From NCBI GenBank assembly GCA_917880885.1, contig OU862913.1:26855286-26919285 (forward strand): DNA of 64,000 nucleotides. Reading direction: 5' to 3'. Shown one piece after another: positions 1 through 9,925 of this stretch (positions within the stretch are counted from its first letter, which is position 1; the number at the start of each line of letters is the position of its first letter). The notes under the pieces were generated by a model. It was not told the DNA's origin, made no database searches, and saw only the letters and a program-made list of their open reading frames with translations. A program made the translations under genes and the position numbers. This DNA comes from Limnephilus marmoratus (Eukaryota > Arthropoda > Insecta > Trichoptera > Limnephilidae).

Positions 1-95
1 GATGCTATAAAAGGAGGTATGAAGGTATCTACTGCTAGTAAAAACTACAAAGTCCCCCGTAGTACTTTGCGTAACAAAATATGTGGACGTGCAAA
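1..95 (+). pseudogene. PSQ/pogo-type helix-turn-helix fragment
   Basis: Frame 1 reads DAIKGGMKVSTASKNYKVPR then STLRNKICGRA, matching the I-x-x-G-x-x-S-x-x-x-A-x-x-x-x-V-P-x-S-T-L pattern of PSQ DNA-binding domains in pogo/CENP-B-like transposases. It runs off the window edge and into a poly(A) stretch, so it is partial. Confidence 0.6.
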
Positions 96-660
96 AAAAA
101 AAAAAAATATATATATTAAAAAAAAAAAAAAAATATGTGGGCGTGAGTGTAAATTTGCGCTAAATCTTATTTTTTTATAAGTTTATTGTATAACTTGAAT
201 AATAAACATCGATTTATAATCATTACTGTGTTTAATTTAGATAAAAATGTAAGTTCCCTACATAGATTCATGTGGCCAAAACCGGCACACGGGTGTGGCC
301 AGAACTGATTAAATTGTGGCCACAACTAATGCATAGGTCCAGTTCAATAAAAAAAAATTATTTAAAAATAATTAAAGAACTGTTACTGGATATATTTACA
401 TATATTAAAGACAGGTATTTTTATTGTACATTAATGTTGGAAAAATTATAATTTAGATTTATGTGCAAGTTTGGTGCTCATTCAAAAACGAAAAAATCCT
501 TAAGGTGGCCACAACCGGCCCACTGACCCTAATATGTATATAAACAAAGATTAAAACATAAAAGAAAACATAAAGTGGTAGTAAAAAAGAAAAAATATAT
601 GTATGTACAACAGAAATGAAAAAAAAATACACAAATTAAAGCATTTGGGATATGTAAATC
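96..660. other. A+T-rich stretch, no gene seen
   Basis: Poly(A) and TA runs, with a GTGGCCA motif repeated at about 270-310 and 505-520 (possibly the tail of the same transposon as the PSQ fragment). No coding signal. Confidence 0.5.
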
Positions 661-3640
661 ATCCAAATATTATTATTATTATAAAAATAAGGAAAACATG
701 CAGCAGGGATGGAGAGTTCATAATTAACAATTTGTTTTGATTTTTTCTATTATGAATTTAATAAATTGGCCTGAGGACAAATGGAAAATATCAGCGTCGT
801 AAAAGATATCATTGTATTTTGTGCACGTCCTTCGGAGAAATGAATGTTGTGTGTAATTTGTTTTTGAGTGTGGGATGTGGAATAGTTGGTTTGACCTTGT
901 GTTTCTTATTGGACAGTGGAAATTAATGTGTTCCAGAAGATAGTTGTTGTCAACAACGTTGTTAATAATTTTGAATAGAAATTTCTGGTCGGATATATTT
1001 CTTCTATCTTCTAAGGTTGATAAATTATGGAATGTTAATGAGTCTTTTAGGCTATCTGATGTTCGAAAGGATTTAAAGTCTAGGTGTTTCAGTATCTTTT
1101 TTTGAATTCTTTCTAACCTTTCAATATTAACTTTGTATTGGGGATTCCATATGACTGATCCGAATTCTAATATTGAGCGAACAAAAGAGACATACAGTAT
1201 TTTGATAATATGTGGTGACCTGAATGGTTTGGTCACTCTTATGATGAATCCTAAAAGTTTGTATGCCCTGTCACAGATGGAATTTATATGTGTTCGGAAA
1301 GACATTCCGGAGTCCATAATTATTCCTAAGTCCTTCACTTCACAACATCTTTTTATCTCTACGTCATTGATTTTGTACGGAAATATTAGGGGATTTATGC
1401 TTTTGGTGAATGATATTGTGTTACATTTTTCTAGGTTAAGGAACAGTTGGTTGTTCGCACAATATATTCCAAGCCTATTAATATCATCTTGCAATTCTAG
1501 GCTATCATTAATATTAGTGATTTTTTTGTAAATTTTAGTGTCATCAGCAAAAATTTGGAATTTGGAATTTTTAAAGCATTCACTCATATCATTGATATAT
1601 AAAATAAACAAGAGATGTCCAAGATGTGATCCTTGCGGGATTCCTGAAGGTATATTGAAAAAACGAGAGGAGAAACCCTTAGCTCTAACTGCTTGACTTC
1701 TGTTTGTCACATACGATTTGATCCATCTGAGAAGGTCACCCTTAATCCCGATTTTTAACAGTTTCTTCAGAAGCAGTTCAATGTTAATTTTATCAAAGGC
1801 TTTTGAAAAATCCGTATAGATAGAGTCCACTTGATTTTTACGACCCATAGAATTTAAAATAAAATCTGTGTATTCCAGAAGGTTTGTCTCGACCGACCGT
1901 TTTCTGAAAAAGCCGTGTTGATTTTTGGATATGATTGTTTGTACTGCTGGAAAAAGTTGATCAAGAACTATGTTTTCCATGATCTTGCTGACAATTGGGA
2001 GTTTGGAGATGGGCCTGTAGTTGGTGATGTTATTTTTGTCCCCGCTTTTGTGGATTGGTGTAATAAGTGCTTGTTTCCAGACGTTGGGGAAGTTGCCTTC
2101 TTCAAATGACATTTTGAATAGCAAGGAGAGAGGATAAGCCAATTGGTCCCGGCATTTTACATAAAATATGGATGGAATTAAATCAGATCCCGCACTTTTA
2201 TTCGGATCAAGTTTATTTAAATAATTAAGTACACATGATTGATTGAAGTTAATAGTGTGTATATGTAGATTAGAGTTGTCGTCATCAATCTCAGTAAGAT
2301 TGAGGCGAGGGTTGGAATTTTCTACAAAAACTGATCTAAAATAATCACTAAAGTGGTCGCATATGGATTGTCCATCATTGCAGGAAATATCACCAAGATA
2401 CATTTGCTTAGGTAAATCGGAAGAGGATTGCTTTGATTTAACAAATGACCAGAACTGTTTGCTACACTTTTTTATTGAATCTTCTGCCGTCGTAATGAAG
2501 TTTTCATAACATTCTAGCGAGATCTTCTTCTGACGATTTCTCAGTACTGAGAATGATTGGTAGTCAGCTAAGTTCTTGTATTTTTTCCATTTTTTGTGAT
2601 ATTTTAATTTCTCTTTTACAATTTTAATAAGTGGTAAAGTGTACCAGGGGGGAAACCTTTCTAAATTACCGTTAATTTTTTTTTCGGGGATGTATTTGCG
2701 AATAATGTCATTTATGATATTGTAAAAATCTAATACGGCCTTTTCGGTATCCTTACTTTGAAATTCGAGTTTCCAATTTATTTTAGATAATTCATCAGTA
2801 ATTTTACCGTAATCACCTCGGTGAAACATTTTAACTGTCCTAGACGAGCCGGAGAGAGACGGTACAATAACAGGTGATAACTCTATGTCTAATGCTCTGT
2901 GATGTGAATCTTCAGGCGTCAGAGGTTCGGTACAGTGTGTTATACTACATTTTGAAATATTTGTCATGATTAAATCGAGGATTCGTTTGTTTGTATTGAT
3001 TACAGAATTGAATTGGTGTAGTTGGGTGAATGAAAGGAAGTCTACCAAGGCACGGCTAGCAGTGTCTTCTGGAAAATTTGGTTCTAATTGGTTTTGCCCT
3101 TCGGTTAACTTCCAGTTAAGTTTGGGTATATTGTAGTCTCCAGCTAATAAAAACAATCCTTCCGGGTGATTTGTGTGCAGGTCTGATGTGGTGTTGAAGT
3201 GCTGAATTAGATTGTGGATGTAGTTGGTGTTTTGTGGGTGATATGTGCAGCAGATATATAAATTTTTGAGTTTATTATTGTTACCTAATATTGGCACTGA
3301 TATCCAGATCTCCGCAGTACAAGTAGACCATGGTAATCTCTGTGCTTTGAGAGATTTGGAGGTTGCAATTAGTACTCCCCCTCCCTGCTGCTGTCCAGAC
3401 AAAAGGTAGTTCCGATCCTCTCTAAATACATCATACCTATTGTCAAACAATTCACTGTCATGGATTGATTTATTTAGCCAAGTTTCACATATAAGGTAAA
3501 TATCGTAATTGTTCAAAAGTACCTGATTTAAGAAGCTATGAATTTTTGTGCGAAGACCTCGCACATTTTGAAAATATATGTTAAGCATTTTTAAATATTA
3601 TGTTCGTGAAGTTGTTTGAATTATTATGTGTCCCTATCCA
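660..3640 (-). mobile_element. Non-LTR retrotransposon (LINE 1), nearly complete ORF2
   Basis: A single endonuclease-reverse transcriptase ORF followed by a short 3' UTR ending in ATA/TAA repeats (plus 665-690). ORF1 is missing: the 5' side is cut off about 50 bases before the ORF, so the copy is 5'-truncated. Jockey/CR1/I-group by layout; exact clade not assigned. Confidence 0.88.
724..3588 (-). CDS. LINE ORF2: APE endonuclease and reverse transcriptase
   Basis: A 954-residue uninterrupted ORF. The N-terminal third is an AP-type endonuclease (NVRGLRTK, ICETWLN, LLAGDYNIP). The RT lies around residues 500-760, with YRPISKLPIVSKIMEN, TDFSKAFDKIN, GIPQGSHLGHLLFILYIND and the catalytic FADD. 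No RNase H. With no stops or frameshifts the copy looks recently inserted, and the protein may still be active. It is unrelated to the host protease gene and lies beyond its 3' end. Confidence 0.9.
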   Translation of the reverse strand: MLNIYFQNVRGLRTKIHSFLNQVLLNNYDIYLICETWLNKSIHDSELFDNRYDVFREDRNYLLSGQQQGGGVLIATSKSLKAQRLPWSTCTAEIWISVPILGNNNKLKNLYICCTYHPQNTNYIHNLIQHFNTTSDLHTNHPEGLFLLAGDYNIPKLNWKLTEGQNQLEPNFPEDTASRALVDFLSFTQLHQFNSVINTNKRILDLIMTNISKCSITHCTEPLTPEDSHHRALDIELSPVIVPSLSGSSRTVKMFHRGDYGKITDELSKINWKLEFQSKDTEKAVLDFYNIINDIIRKYIPEKKINGNLERFPPWYTLPLIKIVKEKLKYHKKWKKYKNLADYQSFSVLRNRQKKISLECYENFITTAEDSIKKCSKQFWSFVKSKQSSSDLPKQMYLGDISCNDGQSICDHFSDYFRSVFVENSNPRLNLTEIDDDNSNLHIHTINFNQSCVLNYLNKLDPNKSAGSDLIPSIFYVKCRDQLAYPLSLLFKMSFEEGNFPNVWKQALITPIHKSGDKNNITNYRPISKLPIVSKIMENIVLDQLFPAVQTIISKNQHGFFRKRSVETNLLEYTDFILNSMGRKNQVDSIYTDFSKAFDKINIELLLKKLLKIGIKGDLLRWIKSYVTNRSQAVRAKGFSSRFFNIPSGIPQGSHLGHLLFILYINDMSECFKNSKFQIFADDTKIYKKITNINDSLELQDDINRLGIYCANNQLFLNLEKCNTISFTKSINPLIFPYKINDVEIKRCCEVKDLGIIMDSGMSFRTHINSICDRAYKLLGFIIRVTKPFRSPHIIKILYVSFVRSILEFGSVIWNPQYKVNIERLERIQKKILKHLDFKSFRTSDSLKDSLTFHNLSTLEDRRNISDQKFLFKIINNVVDNNYLLEHINFHCPIRNTRSNQLFHIPHSKTNYTQHSFLRRTCTKYNDIFYDADIFHLSSGQFIKFIIEKIKTNC

Positions 3641-4040
3641 ATTGGATAACAAACACCTCTGCCGTAGGTCACTCCAAGTGGTTCGCTACCTTTGGTGACT
3701 TAACAGGGGTGCCCGGGTTCACGGGGGTGAGGTTTAACCGGGTCTTCGCGGTGGATGCGTCTGCCCACAGCTGCATGGCGGGCCGCACTGGGAGAAAATG
3801 GTTGAGGGAGTCCCTTTGACTTCTCCAGCCATACTCTCTCGGAACATCGCCTTGCACCGCAGTGGAAGGGATGGATTCATGGACACACTGTTCCCTAGAT
3901 TCCTACCCACCCCTAATACCCTTTTCCTTCCCAGAACTTCCTCTCCTTACTTTCATAAAAATACCCTCCACACAGCATTCCCAAAGATGACATAGGCCCT
4001 GAGGGGAATTATTTTCCTCAAGGCCTCGTGTGCGGTGCTA
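3630..4040 (+). mobile_element. Short retroposon, family Ra
   Basis: About 400 bp beginning GGATAACAAACACCTCTGCC and ending with a stem-loop (GGCCCTGAGG / CCTCAAGGCC) and a short A-run. The same unit recurs at least ten times in the window. It carries no protein domain. The head is not clearly tRNA. Confidence 0.75.
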
Positions 4041-4079
4041 AAGGAAAAAAAATAGTTCATTAAGAAAATGAAGATAATG

Positions 4080-4241
4080 TAGGTAATTCTTAGTCGAAGT
4101 ATATGACCGAATCGGATAGGGACACATTAGCTCAGTTGGTAGAATTGCGCCCCGGAAAGGCGAAGGTCCCGGGTTCGAGCCCCAGATATGACCTATATTT
4201 TTCTGTTTCCAGATTTTTGTTAACATTTTCTTCATTTAATT
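4080..4241 (+). mobile_element. tRNA-derived SINE (family T1)
   Basis: Pol III A box TTAGCTCAGTTGGTAGA and B box GGTCCCGGGTTCGAGCCC, followed by a tail ending TTCATTTAATT. The tRNA part lacks a plausible full cloverleaf and the same tail recurs elsewhere, so it is a SINE, not a tRNA gene. Its tail is interrupted by the next element. Confidence 0.75.
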
Positions 4242-5103
4242 CAGTGTTTCCCAAACATTGTTCTGCCGTGGCCCGGTAATTTTCACACTGCCCCTTCGTG
4301 ACCCACTTAATAATTTTAAACCTAAGCTGGTTCCATTAGGTAAAATAATACACATATATTAATAGTAAAAATGTTTTATTAATACAACATATTTTGGTAT
4401 CGCCTATTTGGTAACTAAATTTTAGTGCGCAGTATGGAGCTGCTGCTAAATTGTTACTAAGGAATCCAAGTTCGCGGAAAATGAGGAAAGTTTTATCCTA
4501 AGGTCTGGTTCCACTTCAAGTCGGTTTCTATATTTATTTTTAAGGTAAACTAGTGTTGAAAACTCAGCTTCACATTTATAAGTTGTGACAAAAGGCATTA
4601 AAAACTTATTGCTTGATGAGCTAATTTTGTGTATTCTTGACGACAAGATAACCAAAAATCTATCAATGGTCTCAGTCTTGTGTCAAATATATCCTTGAGT
4701 GATGTGTCAGTTGACAGTTCAATTAACGAGTCGACATCTGAATCTGGCAATTCGTGGCAAATTAGTTTTGGAATCTAACTTGAATGTAAATGGGTTTCTT
4801 ATCCAAGCTTTGTTGCTGTCGATTGGAGGAAAATATTCTTGAAGATTTCTCTCCAGTCCTAATAAATGTTCTTTAATTTGAGTTAAGATGTCTTGTGGCA
4901 ATGTAATCATGTTGTACTCTTTTTGTATTTCACTTAAATTACTAAATGCTTTGAAGTTCCCTATTTCCGTGCGTTGTGCCCACACGTTAAGCTTTTTTCT
5001 TGCAGCTTCTACCCTGTCTTAAAACAAGGCGGGAATATTGCGACCCGGTATTTTATTTTGATGACCCGGTACCTGATCGCGACCCGGCAAATGGGAAATC
5101 CTG
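4242..5103 (-). mobile_element. hAT relic (ZBED5-like), 862 bp
   Basis: Ends CAGTGTTTCCCAA and TGGGAAATCCTG with an exact 8-bp duplication ATTTAATT at 4234-4241 and 5104-5111. It landed in the tail of the preceding SINE. Inside are only the C-terminal parts of the transposase. Confidence 0.88.
4446..4985 (-). pseudogene. hAT transposase C-terminal remnant
   Basis: Two pieces in different frames: ITLPQDILTQIKEHLLGLER and EYFPPIDSNKAWIRNPF (4719-4985), then LMPFVTTYKCEAEFSTLVYL and KNKYRNRLEVEPDLRIKLS (4446-4655). The second is the hAT dimerization domain as found in ZBED5-like proteins. Zinc finger and DDE core are missing. Confidence 0.8.
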
Positions 5104-5590
5104 ATTTAATTAAATACTCCATTACTATTTCATAGGACATTTGTTCTGCGAAGTAGTTAATGCATCTAAAATATTTTTTAGCGATCAAATTTTCAAACGT
5201 TTTTGCAATACTTAGTAGTGCATCGTCTTAAATTGAAAAATAACCTAAAATTATGTATTTAATGTAAAATATACCCAGATATTTGACTGAAAATAAATCA
5301 AAATATTTCATATAAAACTTTTATTCAAAAGTGGAACAATTTTATAAAAAGATTATAAGAAAAATAAATTTGAAGCACATTAGTTCAAAAAAACTTTGTT
5401 TTCAGTAAACATTTGTGTGTTTTTTGTAGAAAACATTATTTGTCATAAATATTATATGAACATGTACAATAAATTATTAAATTTCAAAAACAAAATAAAA
5501 AAAGTGAAAAAGATAATGAAAAACATAATATACGGATATACATATTATCTATTATAAATACATAAATAAAACTATAGGATCATCTTTCAG
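5104..5590. other. A+T-rich stretch, nothing recognised
   Basis: Long A and T runs without an ORF or repeat family I can name. Confidence 0.5.
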
Positions 5591-6660
5591 GGAGATGACC
5601 GCATCATCTGCATCCATCACTCATTGTATGGAGAGCTGAGTCACTCGGTGTAAGGACGTTGGTTGACTTCCGTGTCCTGCCCCAGAAGCTGGCTAGTCGG
5701 TGGGGAAGTAAGGCGGGGAATGAGTGAACTCCCTTCAGTGAACATCGTGGAGGCACTGCAGAACTGCGGAAGTTGCACAAGTTGCCTGTATGCATTGTTG
5801 TATCACACCCACAGCTTGTCCCATTGCGCTGCTGGGTATTGTGTCCACATCTCAGATGTGTACAGGATAGACCAGTATGTCTTATAACGAGAATTTCCAG
5901 ACATCGTCGCACAGTGGTAGAACCGCCTTGAGAGCATTACGGCCCGTAAATTAATGATTAAGATATGTCCCAAGTATTTAACACATGAGGCTGTTCATTT
6001 CCTTCAAGCCAGTTTGATGGTATATTTAGTGGCTCTTTGTTGTGTTTGTATAGGATGATTGTTTTTTAGATTTGTTCGGCAAATAATATGAGTTTGTGCA
6101 CTCTTTGCACAAGTCATCTCATCACTTTAATCGAGGGTGCCAGCAGCACCATGTCATCCACATAGTTGGTGTTATTACTCCCTTCTCCGCAGATACGGCA
6201 ACCAATCAGAGAATGTTGAGCTTTTGTAGTTAACATTAAAAAATGGAGTAGGAGACATATTACCTCCTTGCCGGACTCAGCTTTTAAGAAATAAGAGTAT
6301 AGAAGCAGCTCCTGCCCATTGAATGTTGTCCATACCAAATAGCCAGCATATTGACTACTGCTGCTGGAACATCTCACTTTATGAGTTTTCCTGCAATAAG
6401 TGGCGATCTAAGGCCTTGATTAGGTAGAAATAACATCCATTAATGGTAGTTTTTCTTCTTTGTGGTAAGCTATGATCTTTTAAATTCAATTTATATATTT
6501 ACTTCGTAAATAGTTTGCCTTTTACTATAGCATGAACAATATTTTTCAAATAGTCTTGAAATCATTGTGGCCAAGGAATTCGGTGGGTAATTTTCTAATA
6601 TCGATGCATCCAGTTGATTGGATTTCATATCCATCGGCTCTGCATTATGTTTTTTATGAG
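5590..6660 (-). pseudogene. Degenerate LINE reverse transcriptase
   Basis: On the minus strand the segment near 6114-6377 reads NYVDDMVLLAPS, the catalytic Y-x-D-D box with a Y-V-D-D core. Flanking frames are broken repeatedly. Boundaries are approximate. Confidence 0.55.
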
Positions 6661-6799
6661 GCTAGGTAAAGGGAGCTAGAATAGAGCTGCTCAATAATAA
6701 TGGCGTTGTACCCTGGACCTTTTTCCTAGGGCGGTTTCCTTACTCGCACATAACCATTTCAGGAGTGATATTCATGACACGGTCATCATTGGCCGCAGG

Positions 6800-8650
6800 T
6801 GGAAATCTCAATATATATGGTTATGTTGTATTTTCTTCTTCATCTCTGGCTTTCCATTGAAGTGAAATCATGTATTAGTTTCATAGTGCTTTCACACAAA
6901 CGAAGTATTGAAACCCGTAAGTCTAAACTTAAAGTTTGGGTCGCACATTTTATACCCGCGCTATGCATGCGGGTTTCCTAAAGAACTTCGGACCATCCAA
7001 TCTTCTTCTTTCATATGGTGTGGGTCAGAAACAGAGTTTGGCTTTCGTCTGTTAACTGCTAAGATGGAAAGCTGTCGCAACTGTTTTCAACCTATTTGTC
7101 TTTAGATGCCAATTTAGAAAATATTCTTCCATAGCTTTTATATCAGATTAAGACTCTTTTCTGCTGCTTTAATGGTTTTGTGCTGTGACGACGAAGTCAT
7201 CTGCATAAGCAATTTTTCTGCCTTTAGGGTGAGGAAGGTCTCCAATGTATATGTTAAAAAGTGATGGGACTAGTACTATGACCTGCGCAAGGCTATTATT
7301 GATTGGTATTTTTTTTTTGCTTTTTTGGGCTCCTTGATAAACCCTGAAAGTGCGACCAGTTAGCCGTTGCTCAATAAGTCTTACTATGATGCCATCATAC
7401 GTAATTATAGAATTCATTAAGGAGACCTTCGTGCCACATCGTATCGTAGGCCGCAAAGACATCAATGAATGCTGCCGCAGTCTTAAGCTGTTTCTGGAAA
7501 TCATATTTCATACGTATTGTCAGTGCTAACACCTGGTTGCAGCAGTTAAGGCCTGGTCTGAAACAAACTTGTTATTGAGGAACCACATTCTCCAGAGCAC
7601 AACTCGCTCTCTCTAGAAGATACTTCAAAGTAGATGTGTGGTAGCTTTTGAATTCTCTGGTGGTTTTTTTCGGTTTAAGTATGCCAATAATTTTAGCCTT
7701 TTCCAGATATTTGGTATTTATCTAGTTTTAAAAATTTCCATTCCCAGCATGTTTCAAAAAGTCTGGGAGAACTCCTTCACATCGGCCTGCTTTCTAAAGT
7801 TTTGTTAAAGTGAGAGCGGTGTCGATAAGAATATCTTTTGGACCTTGTGGCTTACGTTAAACCTTATTGCCGTTATTGAATTATGGAGTAGTTAGTGTGC
7901 AACAGCATTTGGTCACACTTTGAGCGTTTTTTTAGTTGGTTAATCTGCAGCTCCTTTTCTGCTTGAGTGTTTGAAACTCATTTCTTCCATTATTCATCCT
8001 TCCATTTAATGCGCCCGTTTTCCAGAGACCAGAGAACATAAGAACTAGTGTCTGGGTCGTTCATCCTCTCTGATTTAGACAAAAGGAGTTCATTTTCTGA
8101 GCTCCATGTTGTGATGTACACTTTTATATAGCCTCTAGGAATTAATTTCTTTGGAGCTATAAATGGGAATTCGGCTTTGATGGAAAATTATCCACAACTC
8201 TGTCAGCATATTCTGAGAAATCTTGCCGTTTTGCTCGTCTTAGATTCCATCGTCGAATCGGATTACTGGAATTTGTACGTCTTTACTTAGCACGTCTAGC
8301 CTGTGTTGGCTTTGAGGGAAACTACTTAATATAATACTCGAAGCTTTCAAATGCATCACCTTGATCCTCGCTTAAAGAAAAGATGTGTCTAAATTCATCG
8401 GCTATATTTTCATCCCCCGTGGTGTTGTTGATGCACGTGTTGAATGCTCGTCATACAGGCAGCGGATAGTGATAGAGGTTGTGAAGGATACAAGTTTAGT
8501 ATGCGAAGAGGACTGGATTTGGAGAAGCAGATTACTTGGATTCTGTTGTTATCCAATGACATCTCCGGATTTGCCTACCATCACCCAAATCCGTTAGCTT
8601 CTGATAATTGGACAGCTGCCCAAATTATGGAACAGAGATCTTGAATAATA
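6800..8650 (-). pseudogene. Second degenerate LINE (jockey-like RT)
   Basis: Minus-strand 7169-7504 reads VPSLFNIYIGDLPHPKGRKI then AYADDFVV, the R-T motif plus catalytic A-D-D box of jockey-type RT. Upstream parts down to about 8600 keep scraps of the same ORF with many stops. Confidence 0.6.
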
Positions 8651-9440
8651 ATTATATTATTTTAAATTGATATCATTTCTATTAATTTTGTTGTTGTTAC
8701 ATATTTGCGTTATTAGTTTTGCAGGGACATATTGTTATTAAATTATTTTGTTCATATATTTGTTTTATCGCCACCATGATATATATTGGGCATTCGCCTA
8801 GTTTGGTGGGTCTATTTCTATTAACTTTGCTCTTAGATTTCAGCACAGTTGACATTTTGCGCCAAAACTTTCTGAATTTTTGACGTGGCTGTGCTATTTA
8901 TCCGTTCTTTGTTTTCAGAGTGTTGGCATTTCTATGGGCTTTTCTGCTTGAACTCAGCAAAGAAATGCATGCCTTGAATGCCTATACAAAGTTGAGACTT
9001 GATCGTTCCACCCGGGAACAATGTCATACTTTTTTCGTGTCCATTATTATAACTGTTTGTATGACGGAGTTTCTCATTAACAAAGCTGTCGTTAAGAGAA
9101 TCAAGGTCCATTTTGTGATCCTCGTTATCACAGTTATTCCTCTGAAATTAAGATGTATGTGGCATCTGGAAGTTTTATTACAGACAGAAATTTAATTGCC
9201 AGGGCGTTGTAAATTTTAACGTAATTTTCGGATATTGTCGCACATTTTCAAAAAACTCTTCATGGAATTTGTCTGTTGTTTGTAACGGGGATTAGAGCCA
9301 GATCTTCATGATCGGACCGCTTCATTATTAAAAAGATGTGTTTAATAAACACAAAGTTCATTTTCAATTTTCATTAGTTTCGTCAAACTTTTCAATTTTT
9401 GGCAGTGCAATCGCAGGAATGCGTTATGGCTAAGAGATAG
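8650..9440. other. No feature recognised
   Basis: Moderately A+T-rich; the plus-strand ORF at 8920-9195 has no family signature and is probably chance. Confidence 0.4.
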
Positions 9441-9760
9441 AAATCGCCAAAGGTTGGAAAACCGTGCACCAGAGATCTTTCAGGAATTGGTTGAACACCA
9501 CTGCCTTAAGGCCACACAGAACTTAATCCAGGATGGGATGTAGGCAGTGGAACACTGTGCACCCGAGTATTGCAGATCAACAGTTGAACACCACTGCCTT
9601 AAGGCCAGAAGTTGCTCCGTATCCAGGGGATATAGGCAGTGCAACTGTAAACCAGAGTACTGCGGGGCTCAGGTTGAGCACCACTGCCTTAACCAGGACA
9701 GGAAGTAGGTAGTGGAACACTGTGCTACACCGTTCTGCGGGGTACCGGTTGAACACGGCC
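9440..9760 (-). repeat. Decayed tandem copies of the end of the last exon
   Basis: Three units of about 93, 90 and 72 bases follow the stop codon. Each repeats a block resembling the last coding bases (reading like Y-I-P-W-I-x-S-x-x-W-P-stop in the best copy, near 9600-9640), then GGCAGTGGTGTTCAACC. Landmarks on the plus strand are GCCTTAAGGC at about 9503 and 9596, GCCTTAA at 9686 and GGCCTTAGGG at 9758. Confidence 0.65.
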
Positions 9761-9925
9761 TTAGGGCCACACGACGCTCTCAATCCATGGGATGAAGCCA
9801 GACACTCGTGTGTACACAAACGTGCAGTCTTCTTTATCGTATGCGGAGATGATCCCTACCAGTAGATGTGTGCATGCCACCCTAGGACCATTGTATAAAG
9901 ACAACGGAGAGCCGGTACCGAAGCC
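9761..9925 (-). CDS. Exon 19: last exon, serine position lost, stop codon
   Basis: Begins GFGTGSPLSLYNG; together with the preceding CK it aligns with C-x-G-D-S-G-S-P-L, with Thr (about 814) where the Ser should be and one extra residue. Then HLLVGIISAYDKEDC, FVYTRVSGFIPWIESVVWP and TAA at 9761. The C-terminal helix is intact. Acceptor TTTGTTCTCAG. The intron before it is 8.4 kb and holds a 5.4-kb nested transposon. Confidence 0.87.
   Translation of the reverse strand, partial: GFGTGSPLSLYNGPRVACTHLLVGIISAYDKEDCTFVYTRVSGFIPWIESVVWP

Noticed and set aside
1133..2109. Plus-strand ORFs of 64 and 132 codons
   Set aside because: They are the antisense of the LINE 1 ORF2.
4126..4200. tRNA gene
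   Set aside because: A and B boxes are present, but the acceptor and anticodon arms do not pair well and a SINE tail follows directly.
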